From contig NZ_LMNV01000002.1 in assembly GCF_001423105.1 (NCBI RefSeq), forward strand, positions 1,293,694 to 1,357,693: a stretch of DNA of 64,000 bases, in the 5' to 3' direction. Within the stretch, counting starts at the first letter, position 1. The number at the start of each line of letters is the position of its first letter. The translations under genes and the position numbers were made by a program. The notes beneath the pieces were generated by a model. It worked only from the letters and a program-made list of their open reading frames with translations. It made no database searches and was not told where the DNA came from. Below are positions 41,190 through 49,032 of this stretch, one piece after another. The stretch comes from Frondihabitans sp. Leaf304. GTDB taxonomy: Bacteria; Actinomycetota; Actinomycetes; Actinomycetales; Microbacteriaceae.

Positions 41190-42197
41190 CTACGGACGCA
41201 GCAGGATCTTGCCGGCGCGACCGGGAGTGAAGTTCGCGGCGGCGGCCTGGCGGGCCTCGTCGAACGAGTAGGTGGCCTCGACGGGCAGGGTGATCGTGGA
41301 GTCCTGGATCCTGCGCACCAACTCTGCGAGAAGCGCACCGCGCTGGGCGGCCGGCATGCTCGTGCTGACCGTGCTGCCCCAGAAGCCCTTGACCGTCGCC
41401 TGCTTGAAGATCACGTCGCCCGACGAAATCTGCATGACGGGCGACTGCATTGCGCCGAACACGACGAGGGTGCCGTTCTCGCTGAGCAGCGACAGCACCT
41501 CGCCACTCGCGGGGCCACCGACCGAGTCGACACCGGCAAGGATCCGGGCGTCGCCGACGATCGCCTTCACGCGGTCGCGCCAGTCGGCCGAATCCGTTGC
41601 CACGACGTTGCCGATGCCCTGGGCCTTCAGCTCGTCGACGCCCTCGGCACGGCGGACGAGGCCGATCACGTTGATGCCGCGGGCAGCTCCGAGCTGGGCG
41701 ACGAGACGGCCGACTGCGCCGTTGGCGGCGTTCTGCACCAGCCAGTCACCCTCGGCGAGGTCGAGCGACTCGAGCAGGCTGATCGCACTGAAGGGCATGG
41801 AGACGAGCTGTGCCGCGACCTCGTCGGACATGTCGTCCGAGACGGGCAGGAGCGCTGCCGCCTTGGCGACGAAGTACTCGGCCCACACGCCGAAGGTGCC
41901 GCCGGTCGCGACGCGCTGACCGATCTCGACGCCGGTGACGCCCTCGCCGAGGGCGTCGATCACGCCGACGGCCTCGGTGCCGGTGCGGGCCGGGAGCTCG
42001 GGCTTGAAGCCGTAGGTGCCGCGGATCGTCCAGAGGTCGTGGTTGTGAATCGGCGACAGGAGGGTGCGGACGCGCACCTCTCCGGGGCCGGGCTGAGGCG
42101 TCGGGACCTCTTCGACCGTGAGGATCTCGGAGGGCTCTCCGAATGTGGGGTGCATGACTGCGCGCATGGCGTTCTCGACTTTCTGTGGGGTGTTCAT
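41190..42197 (-). CDS. Zinc-independent MDR oxidoreductase (quinone reductase-like)
   Basis: The 335-residue medium-chain reductase uses NADPH: AANGAVGRLVAQLGAARGINVIGLVRR is split across the nucleotide-binding fold. It has no zinc cysteines. The N-terminal half has PGPGEVRVRTLLSPIHNHD, as in enoyl-thioester and quinone reductases. It follows DUF1304 by 19 bases in a two-gene operon controlled by the divergent TetR. Confidence 0.88.
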   Translation of the reverse strand: MNTPQKVENAMRAVMHPTFGEPSEILTVEEVPTPQPGPGEVRVRTLLSPIHNHDLWTIRGTYGFKPELPARTGTEAVGVIDALGEGVTGVEIGQRVATGGTFGVWAEYFVAKAAALLPVSDDMSDEVAAQLVSMPFSAISLLESLDLAEGDWLVQNAANGAVGRLVAQLGAARGINVIGLVRRAEGVDELKAQGIGNVVATDSADWRDRVKAIVGDARILAGVDSVGGPASGEVLSLLSENGTLVVFGAMQSPVMQISSGDVIFKQATVKGFWGSTVSTSMPAAQRGALLAELVRRIQDSTITLPVEATYSFDEARQAAAANFTPGRAGKILLRP

Positions 42198-42216
42198 GGG
42201 ACGGTGGGTCGGGCTT

Positions 42217-42606
42217 CTAGACGTTCAGGGCAATCAAGGTCGTGACGACGGCGATCAGCGGGAACGCGCCCTGAGTGACGGCAGCCCGGCGCTTGCCGGG
42301 TGTCGAGACGAACAGGACGAGCGCTGCCGCGAGCATCGAGCCGGTGCCGACCAGGATCAGCGCCTCGCCGATCGCCGACGACGATGCGGGGGCGAACACG
42401 ATGCCGATCACGGTGGTCGCGGCGAGGAACAGGTTGTAGAAGCCCTGATTGAAGGCGAGCGGTGCCGTCGTTTCAACCTCGGCCTCTGTGGCCGGGCCGA
42501 AGGTCGCGCGAGCTCGGGGACCTCGCCACGCGAGCGACTCCATCCAGAAGATGTAGACGTGCAGGGCAGCGGCCAGGGCCGCGAACACGATGGATACGAC
42601 GAGCAC
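42217..42606 (-). CDS. DUF1304 membrane protein
   Basis: The 129 residues form four membrane segments. The family start is AALAAALHVYIFWMESLAW, followed by FNQGFYNLFLAATTVIGIV. No activity is known for DUF1304. The GTG has GGAGG 5 bases upstream. The palindromic operator for the adjacent TetR lies directly upstream. Confidence 0.9.
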   Translation of the reverse strand: MLVVSIVFAALAAALHVYIFWMESLAWRGPRARATFGPATEAEVETTAPLAFNQGFYNLFLAATTVIGIVFAPASSSAIGEALILVGTGSMLAAALVLFVSTPGKRRAAVTQGAFPLIAVVTTLIALNV

Positions 42607-42624
42607 GAGAGCCTCCTGATTTGA

Positions 42625-42658
42625 ACTGACCGTTTCACTATATACTGAAACGGTCAGT
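42625..42658. promoter_or_regulatory. TetR operator between DUF1304 and tetR
   Basis: Perfect 13-bp arms ACTGACCGTTTCA / TGAAACGGTCAGT flank CTATATAC. The AT-rich centre probably also contains -10 sequences. It lies 19 bases from the DUF1304 start and 26 from the tetR start, so TetR should repress both. Confidence 0.88.
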
Positions 42659-42683
42659 CCAGATCAACCCCGAGGAGCAGAGC

Positions 42684-43286
42684 ATGGGTCGCACTCGAAC
42701 CTTCACCGAAGCCGAGGTCGCTCGTTCGGCGCGCCAGGTCTTCTGGGATCACGGCTACGAAGACACCGCCCTGCCCGACCTCGAGCGCGCCACCGGCCTC
42801 AACCGGTCGAGCATCTACCACTCGTTCGGCAGCAAGCGCGGCCTGTTCGACGCGGCAGTCGAGAGCTATCTCGACGAGGTCATTCGGCCTCGCCTCGCTC
42901 CATTGCGTGCGGACTTCGTCGAGGTTGGAGCTCTTGAGACCTACCTCCTCGGCCTCCGCGCCGCGATGACGGAGGGGCACACAGCCCTCGCTGCCAACGG
43001 CTGCCTGCTGCTCAACGCGACCGGCTCTCCCCTCGGCCGCGAGGAGGCCCTGCAGACCGTCGTGGCTGCCTACTGCGACAGTCTCCGCTCGGCGATCACG
43101 ACCGGGGTCGCCGCCCGTCGTGCCGATCTCGACGCCGCCGAGCAGAAGACTCTGGCCACCACTTGCACCGGCCTCGTCTTCGCCGCGATGGCCATCGTCC
43201 GGGTCGACCCCACAGCTGCCGGCAACCTCATCGATGCGGCGCTCGGCCACGTTCGTCGCGCTTCACAGGAACAAATCAGCAACTAA
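42684..43286 (+). CDS. TetR-family regulator of the DUF1304/MDR operon
   Basis: The 200-residue protein has an HTH in ARQVFWDHGYEDTALPDLERA and GLNRSSIYHSFGSKRGLFDAAV (two parts), and a C-terminal domain of the TetR_C type that usually senses electrophiles or quinones. GAGGAG lies 6 bases before the ATG. The divergent oxidoreductase fits an electrophile-stress switch, but the signal is inferred. Confidence 0.9.
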   Translation: MGRTRTFTEAEVARSARQVFWDHGYEDTALPDLERATGLNRSSIYHSFGSKRGLFDAAVESYLDEVIRPRLAPLRADFVEVGALETYLLGLRAAMTEGHTALAANGCLLLNATGSPLGREEALQTVVAAYCDSLRSAITTGVAARRADLDAAEQKTLATTCTGLVFAAMAIVRVDPTAAGNLIDAALGHVRRASQEQISN

Positions 43287-43348
43287 CCCAGGATCCGGGG
43301 CACCGCACTCTTCCTCTCGTTCACTCCCCTCCAGAGCTACGATCGGGC

Positions 43349-43618
43349 ATGAACACTTCCGGGGGAATGTCCAGGGTCGTCGGGTGGATCAGCGCGGCGG
43401 TCCTCGCCGCTCTCGTCACGGTCTTCTTCGCGTTCGTCTTACAGGGAGGCTCGTGCCTCGACGCCGCCCCGGGTGAGGGCGAGAGCTCGTGCACGACCGG
43501 TCCGGCGATCGGGGCGACTGCCGCCCTCGTCGTAGGGGTCGTCGGATCCTTCGTCGTCATCCTCGCCACAGCACGGGCTATCGTGCTGGGTCGACGTCTT
43601 CGCCGCGCCCCGGCCTGA
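43349..43618 (+). CDS. Small membrane protein (89 residues, two segments)
   Basis: The protein has two membrane segments (VVGWISAAVLAALVTVFFAF and GATAALVVGVVGSFVVILAT) joined by a loop with two cysteines (GGSCLDAAPGEGESSC) that may form a disulfide outside. The C-terminus is basic. No family is recognised. TACGAT lies 5 bases before the ATG. Confidence 0.7.
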   Translation: MNTSGGMSRVVGWISAAVLAALVTVFFAFVLQGGSCLDAAPGEGESSCTTGPAIGATAALVVGVVGSFVVILATARAIVLGRRLRRAPA

Positions 43619-43690
43619 CGGGTTGCACCCGCCAACCGAGGAGACTCCGCTTCTGTCCTGGATAAGGGCCAGCGACGCTAATGTCGATCC

Positions 43691-44314
43691 ATGGTCAGCC
43701 AGGTCATTCTCGTAATGGCGGAGTACTCGGTCGAAGACTCGCCCCTGTGGTTTTGCCTCTCAAACGACAAAATCGGGCTAGCCGACGCAGGGGAGCTGGG
43801 GCTCAGCGCGGGCCTTCGCCGTGACCTCGAAGTCTGGAACGACGTCTTCGACGCCATCGCCGGATCGGGATTCCACTTTCCCTCCCCCGAGATACACGAC
43901 CACCATCGCGCAGAGGCTTTCGACCTCGCGGCTCGAGTCCAGGACGAACTGGGAGACGAGACCCACGTCTGGTGCGGTGCCGGAGAAGGCGTCGACCTGT
44001 TCCCCAACCTGAGCGACTCGCTCGTCGTGGCCGCTGATTCTCGTGGAACATCGGTTGAGCAGTACACCGGTGGCCGCGCACGGAGCATCACAACAGCGTC
44101 AGCCGGCGGTCGGGAGAGAACAGCCAGGGCCATCATTCGATGGCGCGCCTTGACGGAGCGCGCTGGCTCGCCGTTCGGCAACGCTCAAACAAGGTCCGAC
44201 GGGCTCAGGGCGGCCGGGGCCCTTCAGAGAGACATCGGCGCACTCAGCCAGGTCATCTTTTTCGGTGGGGCTGGCAGCCCGAGTGACTACTTGCACCACT
44301 TCGGCCTTGAGTAG
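43691..44314 (+). CDS. Hypothetical protein, 207 residues
   Basis: The family has no name I can give. The first about 105 residues (EYSVEDSPLWFCLSNDKIGL, LEVWNDVFDAIAGSGF, AARVQDELGDETHVWC) look like a complete small domain of a type found in actinobacteria. The rest (from DSLVVAADSRG) has lower order and more serine, arginine and glycine. It could be a fusion or a read-through extension. TAATGT lies 6 bases before the ATG (leaderless). Confidence 0.65.
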   Translation: MVSQVILVMAEYSVEDSPLWFCLSNDKIGLADAGELGLSAGLRRDLEVWNDVFDAIAGSGFHFPSPEIHDHHRAEAFDLAARVQDELGDETHVWCGAGEGVDLFPNLSDSLVVAADSRGTSVEQYTGGRARSITTASAGGRERTARAIIRWRALTERAGSPFGNAQTRSDGLRAAGALQRDIGALSQVIFFGGAGSPSDYLHHFGLE

Positions 44315-44347
44315 ACGAAACCGAAGCCCCCTGCTCCAGGCACTGCC

Positions 44348-44962
44348 TTACTGCTCAGCAGTATCAACAAGAGAGGCGATTGCCCTAGCCCCGAGGGTGA
44401 CGGCGTCGCGAGCCGCCTGGTCGTTGCGATCGGCGAGCCAGGCGGTACCGATGCCGTCAGCCACGGCGATCAACAGCGATGCGACCTGCACTGTCGGAGC
44501 CGACCACCGTATGTTCGCCGCGGCCGTCCATTCGTCGACATTGCGGGCCACCTCGCGTAAGTACTCCGCCTGTTCCCATCGCATCAGGTGGCTCAAGGCT
44601 GGGTCGCGATAGGAGAAAGCGGAGAGCTCAGCCAACGCGAGGGCATGGTCGGGGCGGCCGGTGACGAGGTCGAGACGTGCTTGGAGGCCGACTCTGATTC
44701 GCTCGGTGACCGACACGGCTGCAGCTGGCGGATCGAAAGCCGCAGTCATGGTGACGCGAATCTCTTGGGAAAGGATCGCCGAAAACAGATCGGCCTTTGA
44801 CTCGAAGCAGTAGTCGAACGAGCCATGAGGAAGACCAGCGCGCCCCGTGACGGATCGCGTAGTGACCGCTGCGACACCCTCCTCAGCCATGACCAGCACG
44901 GCGGCATCGATTAGCTGCTGGCGGCGTTCGCTCCTCGGGCGGTGTTCGCGAGGAGCAGTCAT
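44348..44962 (-). CDS. TetR-family transcriptional regulator
   Basis: The 204-residue protein has ERRQQLIDAAVLVMAEEGVA, TTRSVTGRAGLPHGSFDYCF as its HTH, and a C-terminal domain with YREVAR/WTAAAN segments. ATG 44962 is chosen because TATTCT lies 6 bases upstream (leaderless). It is divergent from a GNAT gene. A TGGCCA-N2-TGGCCA site lies over the -35 of each. Confidence 0.88.
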   Translation of the reverse strand: MTAPREHRPRSERRQQLIDAAVLVMAEEGVAAVTTRSVTGRAGLPHGSFDYCFESKADLFSAILSQEIRVTMTAAFDPPAAAVSVTERIRVGLQARLDLVTGRPDHALALAELSAFSYRDPALSHLMRWEQAEYLREVARNVDEWTAAANIRWSAPTVQVASLLIAVADGIGTAWLADRNDQAARDAVTLGARAIASLVDTAEQ

Positions 44963-44982
44963 ATATCGAGAATAGGAGGTAG

Positions 44983-44996
44983 TGGCCAGTTGGCCA
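44983..44996. promoter_or_regulatory. TGGCCA-N2-TGGCCA operator, site 1
   Basis: TGGCCAGTTGGCCA includes the palindrome AGTTGGCCAACT (44988-44999). It covers the expected -35 of the minus-strand tetR. Confidence 0.72.
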
Positions 44997-45049
44997 ACTG
45001 AGCTTTCGCCCGACGAATGCCGAGGAGTTACCGGGAGCTGGGGAATATT

Positions 45050-45063
45050 TGGCCACTTGGCCA
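45050..45063. promoter_or_regulatory. TGGCCA-N2-TGGCCA operator, site 2
   Basis: TGGCCACTTGGCCA has the same layout as site 1, 67 bp away. It covers the expected -35 of the plus-strand GNAT gene. Confidence 0.72.
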
Positions 45064-45086
45064 ATTTGGAGTCTTACAGTCGGGGC

Positions 45087-45725
45087 ATGACTCAACTCTC
45101 TAGGGCCCGGTCCGTCATCATTCGTCCCGCTCGAAACGGCGAGCGCGGCGCCACGAAGCCGCTGGCCGACGCATTCGCGAAGGATCCGGTGATGGCCACG
45201 TTTGTCTCCGCTGGCAGTGACCGGCGGGGTCGCCTCGAGAAGCTGTTCTGGGCAATGCTCCGATCGGGGCCCCTGGCGGCACGAACGGTCGACGTCGCGG
45301 TGGATGAGAACGGATCGATCCTCGGAACCGCGGTCTGGGAGGAACCTCGCCGGGGACAGGAGCGTTCGCGACCGTTTCTCGGGCAGATTCCGGCCTATCT
45401 CGACGCGTTGGGACTCCGAGGGGCTTTCTCCGCTCTTCGATACCGAGCAGTACTCCAGCGCCCGAGGCCGGTACTGCCGCACTGGTACCTCGCCGAGATC
45501 GGTGTCTCCCCCGAGGCGCGAGGCCTCGGGGTGGGCTCTCTTCTCCTCGCGCACCGACTCGGGCTCGTCGATGCGGCCAGAGAGGGCGCGTACCTCGAGT
45601 CATCGACGGAGAGGAACCGTGCTCTCTACCGCCGGTTCGGCTTTGTCGAGTTCGGCACCATTCGAGGGCTCCCCACGGGTCGGCCGATGGCAATGTGGCG
45701 ACCGGCCGTCGCCCACGCTCTCTGA
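45087..45725 (+). CDS. GNAT-family acetyltransferase
   Basis: The 212-residue protein has the acetyl-CoA loop SPEARGLGVGSLLLAHRLG and C-terminal NRALYRRFGFVEFGTI. The start is set by TACAGT at 45075-45080, 6 bases before the ATG; a longer frame to 44982 would run across the operator. Divergent TetR control suggests it inactivates a drug or metabolite, but this is inference. Confidence 0.85.
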   Translation: MTQLSRARSVIIRPARNGERGATKPLADAFAKDPVMATFVSAGSDRRGRLEKLFWAMLRSGPLAARTVDVAVDENGSILGTAVWEEPRRGQERSRPFLGQIPAYLDALGLRGAFSALRYRAVLQRPRPVLPHWYLAEIGVSPEARGLGVGSLLLAHRLGLVDAAREGAYLESSTERNRALYRRFGFVEFGTIRGLPTGRPMAMWRPAVAHAL

Positions 45726-45811
45726 GCTAGTTTGTGGCGACGTGGGTGAATTTCTGACAAACGGACACTCACGATCTTTCGCAACTACCGGGTCGGTTCT
45801 ACTGTCAGAGA

Positions 45812-46027
45812 ATGCTCTCTGCACTCATCGTTCTGGCTGTCCTCGTGATCCTCGCCGCAGCCATCGTCGCGGTTCTCCTCCTCGGCATGCGCCGACGCCG
45901 GCAGACGCAGATCGAGCTCGCAGCAGACCCCGGGCGTGGGCGCCGCGCCGGGGATGAATCGGCCAAGACGGAGGAGTCCGCAGATGTCGCGCGCGGTCGC
46001 GGAGCGAACACGGGTCTGAACTTCTAG
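45812..46027 (+). CDS. Small single-pass membrane protein (71 residues)
   Basis: One N-terminal membrane segment (LIVLAVLVILAAAIVAVLLL) is followed by GMRRRRQTQIE and a charged, probably disordered cytoplasmic tail. It has no recognised family. TACTGT at 45800-45805 lies 6 bases before the ATG (leaderless). Confidence 0.72.
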   Translation: MLSALIVLAVLVILAAAIVAVLLLGMRRRRQTQIELAADPGRGRRAGDESAKTEESADVARGRGANTGLNF

Positions 46028-46067
46028 ACGGGGTCGGCGCGAGCAAGAGCCCCGCCCGGATGCCTAC

Positions 46068-46088
46068 GTGAACCGCCTTACGGTTCAC
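46068..46088. terminator. Hairpin, possible terminator
   Basis: A perfect 8-bp stem GTGAACCG / CGGTTCAC has a 5-base loop. There is no U-tract, so its role is uncertain. Confidence 0.45.
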
Positions 46089-46095
46089 CCTCTAG

Positions 46096-46944
46096 ATGGA
46101 CGCGCGGCGCTGCCCCCATGCATCACGGTCTAGTGTGACCAAGCGACCTGACGCCACCTCGCTCCGCTGGTACACGCCGTCGGACGGCGACACTTCAGCT
46201 GGACCCACCCTGCTCTGGCTGCACGGCGGCGGATTCTTTCGAGGAAGCCCCGCGCAACCGGAGGCCCACGACGTCGCGAACTCGCTCGCGAATCACGGGC
46301 TGACCGTCGCCACCACGGGGTACCGCCTCTCGCCGCCTCCCGGGATGACGTGGGCGAGTTCGGGTGCTGGGCGGGCACGCGGCCGATTCCCCGACGCTCT
46401 CAACGATGTCGTCACCGCCTACCGCGCAGTGGCTTCTGCGTCGCCGTCGGGGGTGATCCTCGGTGGAGCTAGTGCGGGCGCCTGCCTCGCGGCGGCTGCA
46501 ACCCTCCAGGCCCTCGATGAGGGGTTTCGTCCGGCAGGCGCCGTCTTCGCCTACGGTTTCTTCCACGCCACCCATCAGCGCCCACAAGATGACCGGGCGC
46601 GATCTCAGGGGCACCGCCGGATCACACATGCGCCGTGGGCGTTGGACCTCATGAACCGCAACTACGCCGGCTCGAGGGATGCGCTGGCGAACCGACTGGC
46701 TTTCGCGGGTGGCCATGACCTGACCGGCTTTCCGCCAACCCTCGCGATCAACGCGGAACACGACAACATGCGCGCATCAGGCGACCTCTTTGCTCGCGAA
46801 CTCAGCAGCACCGGAGTCGACGTCGAGCACCACGTACTTCCGGGCACGCACCACGCGTTTCTCAATCGACCGCACCTCGACGCCTTCGCGTCCGCGATTG
46901 CTCTGATCGCCGCCTGGAGCCCTCCTACCCAGCAACGTCAGTGA
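46096..46944 (+). CDS. Alpha/beta hydrolase, hormone-sensitive-lipase (HGGG) type
   Basis: The protein has up to 282 residues. The oxyanion motif is LWLHGGGFFRGS, the nucleophile elbow GGASAGACLA (Ser), with NAEHDNMR for Asp and LPGTHHAFL for His. It is an esterase or lipase of unknown substrate. The start is uncertain: ATG 46096 has no ribosome-binding site, and GTG 46135 (V-T-K-R-P-D-A) also precedes the conserved part. Confidence 0.82.
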   Translation: MDARRCPHASRSSVTKRPDATSLRWYTPSDGDTSAGPTLLWLHGGGFFRGSPAQPEAHDVANSLANHGLTVATTGYRLSPPPGMTWASSGAGRARGRFPDALNDVVTAYRAVASASPSGVILGGASAGACLAAAATLQALDEGFRPAGAVFAYGFFHATHQRPQDDRARSQGHRRITHAPWALDLMNRNYAGSRDALANRLAFAGGHDLTGFPPTLAINAEHDNMRASGDLFARELSSTGVDVEHHVLPGTHHAFLNRPHLDAFASAIALIAAWSPPTQQRQ

Positions 46945-47087
46945 CCGGCGTTTCGGCACGGACGACCAGCCGTGGAATGAGCACTTAGCCACGCCGCTGC
47001 GTTCGCCCAGTCAAGGGCCACAGGTCAGGCACACGAAACAGACGCACGTCGAGCGTCAGAGTGAACACCCGCTGGTAGCGTCAAAAT

Positions 47088-47966
47088 ATGGGGATCTTTT
47101 CGAGGAAAAGCAAGAAGGACGACGTAACACTGAACGACGCGGGGGCGGCGGACAGCACGCAGCCGAGCGTGACTTCCGGGGGAAGCACCTTGGTCGTCAA
47201 CCGCTTGGTGCAAGACGCGCTCCGGCCATGGAGTTCCAGCCAAAATGCACAGACCATGTACGCCGTGTTGCGTCAGTGCGCCACTGGCGATCTACTCCTC
47301 GACGCCTCGGGGTCGGAGATCGCCGATAAGGCAGCCCCGTTCGCGAAAGGCGACACCCTCGCCATCGGAACGCAGGTCGACAACGCGGGCAAGCGGCTCC
47401 TCGTGGCGTTCACGGATAACGACCGCTTGGCGGTGTACCGGCAGAACGGAGGAGCAACCACCCCTCCGCTCTCGCTCGGTCAGCCCGCATCGGCCACACT
47501 CCAGATGGCTGCGACCACGTACGACGGGATCGCAATCGATCCAGGCTCGCCCGATACGGTCTTCATCGCGTATGCCGACGAGATCCGCCGCGGACTCACC
47601 GATGAGGCCGGCGTCAACGGGATCTTGAAGACCGCCATTGTGGCGGGTAGCCCGGTCGAAGAGATCATCGACCGCGCTGAAGCCGCCCCGGTGGTCTTCG
47701 TCGGTCTCTCCGCACGCAGAGATGACAAGGGAGAGGTCGAGAGCATCATGGTCCCGGCCCTGAAGGGGCCTGACGGCAGCATGTACCACCCAGCGTTCAC
47801 ATCCCCCGCGGAGGTCTGGGCTTGGGCGCCCGACCTCGACGCTCAACCGACCGGTTTTGCAAACATCGCCCGGTCTGCGCGGGAGGACGGTCAGGCCGGT
47901 ATCGTCTTCAATCCCGCGGGCAAACCTGCCGTGGTGCCGATCGCAGCGATTGCCGATCGATACTGA
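47088..47966 (+). CDS. SseB-family N-terminal domain protein
   Basis: The 292-residue soluble protein contains the SseB-type fold: MYAVLRQCATGDLLLDASGS, LLVAFTDNDRLAVYRQ and YDGIAIDPGSPDTVFIA. The last about 110 residues form a second SseB-like unit with VFVGLSARRDDKGEVESIM. Its role is unknown; SseB proteins were linked to type III systems only by name. TAGCGT at 47076-47081 lies 6 bases before the ATG. Confidence 0.8.
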   Translation: MGIFSRKSKKDDVTLNDAGAADSTQPSVTSGGSTLVVNRLVQDALRPWSSSQNAQTMYAVLRQCATGDLLLDASGSEIADKAAPFAKGDTLAIGTQVDNAGKRLLVAFTDNDRLAVYRQNGGATTPPLSLGQPASATLQMAATTYDGIAIDPGSPDTVFIAYADEIRRGLTDEAGVNGILKTAIVAGSPVEEIIDRAEAAPVVFVGLSARRDDKGEVESIMVPALKGPDGSMYHPAFTSPAEVWAWAPDLDAQPTGFANIARSAREDGQAGIVFNPAGKPAVVPIAAIADRY

Positions 47967-48030
47967 CGGCGGTCATCTATCAACCCGGCGCACGACGCGA
48001 ACCGGCGCGGCGGGACGGGACGATAGGGGT

Positions 48031-48429
48031 ATGACATCTCGATCGCGGCTGGGGGTGGTGGCGGCAGGGATCCTCGTCGTGATTGTCGGGGTTTTCGCGA
48101 AGCTGATCGTGCCGGGGCTGCCCGGGGATCTGCTCGGGTCGGCCTGTTACACCGCCCTCCTCTTCGTGTTGGCGGCACTCGTGCTGCCGCGATCACCCGG
48201 CGTCGGCCTCGCAGTTTTCGCGTTCGTCGTATCGGCAGTCGTCGAGGTACTGCAGCTCACCGACATGCCCGACGCCGTAGCGCGAGTGGCGCCCCTGTCT
48301 CGGTGGGTGCTCGGCAGCACGTTCGTCGCGACCGACCTGCTGGGCTACGCGGTGGGTGCTCTCGTGGCATTGACGATCGACACCGCCTGGCAGCGATCAC
48401 GGCGGCCCGGCACGAGGAGGCCGACATGA
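48031..48429 (+). CDS. DUF2809 membrane protein
   Basis: The 132-residue protein has four membrane segments. It starts RLGVVAAGILVVIVGVFAK and has LLGSACYTALLFVLAALVL, VEVLQLTDMPDAV and FVATDLLGYAVGALVAL, the usual DUF2809 blocks. Its function is unknown. GACGAT lies 6 bases before the ATG, and AGGGG is in between. Confidence 0.86.
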   Translation: MTSRSRLGVVAAGILVVIVGVFAKLIVPGLPGDLLGSACYTALLFVLAALVLPRSPGVGLAVFAFVVSAVVEVLQLTDMPDAVARVAPLSRWVLGSTFVATDLLGYAVGALVALTIDTAWQRSRRPGTRRPT

Positions 48430-48828
48430 CAAAGCGGCTCACCCCCAGCAAGTGACCCGCTCGTCTGGCTCGCATACCTGATCCGACTACGCGAGACACT
48501 CTCACGTTAGCAGTATCCGTGTTAGCAGGACGATCCTCCTGCCGAAATTGCACACAGTGCAAACAGGCCGACACGCGACATGCCCCCGGCCGAAGCCGAG
48601 GGCATGCGGGTGTCGAGAGGAACGCCAAGCCACCCGCAACTCGGATCAGGAGAAGAACGGGAACTTGTCGTCATCGACACGGGCGACCGGTAACCAGCCG
48701 GCTCGCTCGTATACAGTAGCGAATCCCTCCGGCAAGAGGGAGCCCGTTGCGCAACACGTATAGCCAGACCGGCGAACTCGCTCGACGTCGAGAGCGACCA
48801 CCCGGTCTCACCTGCGATAGTGGAGAGC
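48430..48828. other. 399-base intergenic stretch, lower GC, with hairpins
   Basis: No ORF with coding character is seen. It holds TTGCACACAGTGCAA (48548-48562), a perfect palindrome like an operator. A hairpin CATGCCCCCGGC-CGAA-GCCGAGGGCATG (48579-48606) has outer arms CGACAC/GTGTCG. GTTAGCAGTATCCGTGTTAGC is a short direct repeat (about 48507). It may be a degraded gene or a small-RNA locus. Confidence 0.45.
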
Positions 48829-49032
48829 GTGACCATCCTGATCGTGTCCGTGCTCGGGGCAGCCCTCGTACTGCTGCTCGTCGTGCAGGGAGTCTCCCGC
48901 CACCGCCGTCTCGTTCGGCGCGAAGAAGCGGGCCAGACCACCCTGCCGCGCAGCACCTGGATCGTCTTCGGCCTCGCTGCCGCCTTCTTCCTGTTCGCCG
49001 TGTTCGTGCTGCCCCTCGTGCTCAAGAAGTGA
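48829..49032 (+). CDS. Small membrane protein (67 residues, two segments)
   Basis: It has two hydrophobic segments (MTILIVSVLGAALVLLLVVQ and WIVFGLAAAFFLFAVFVLP) around a basic middle. GATAGT lies 7 bases before GTG 48829; GTG 48820 is in the hexamer itself. Its stop overlaps the next start as GTGA. Confidence 0.7.
   Translation: MTILIVSVLGAALVLLLVVQGVSRHRRLVRREEAGQTTLPRSTWIVFGLAAAFFLFAVFVLPLVLKK

Noticed and set aside
46096-46134. Certain start of the HGGG hydrolase at ATG 46096
   Set aside because: No ribosome-binding site or properly spaced -10 supports it; kept only as the longest option.
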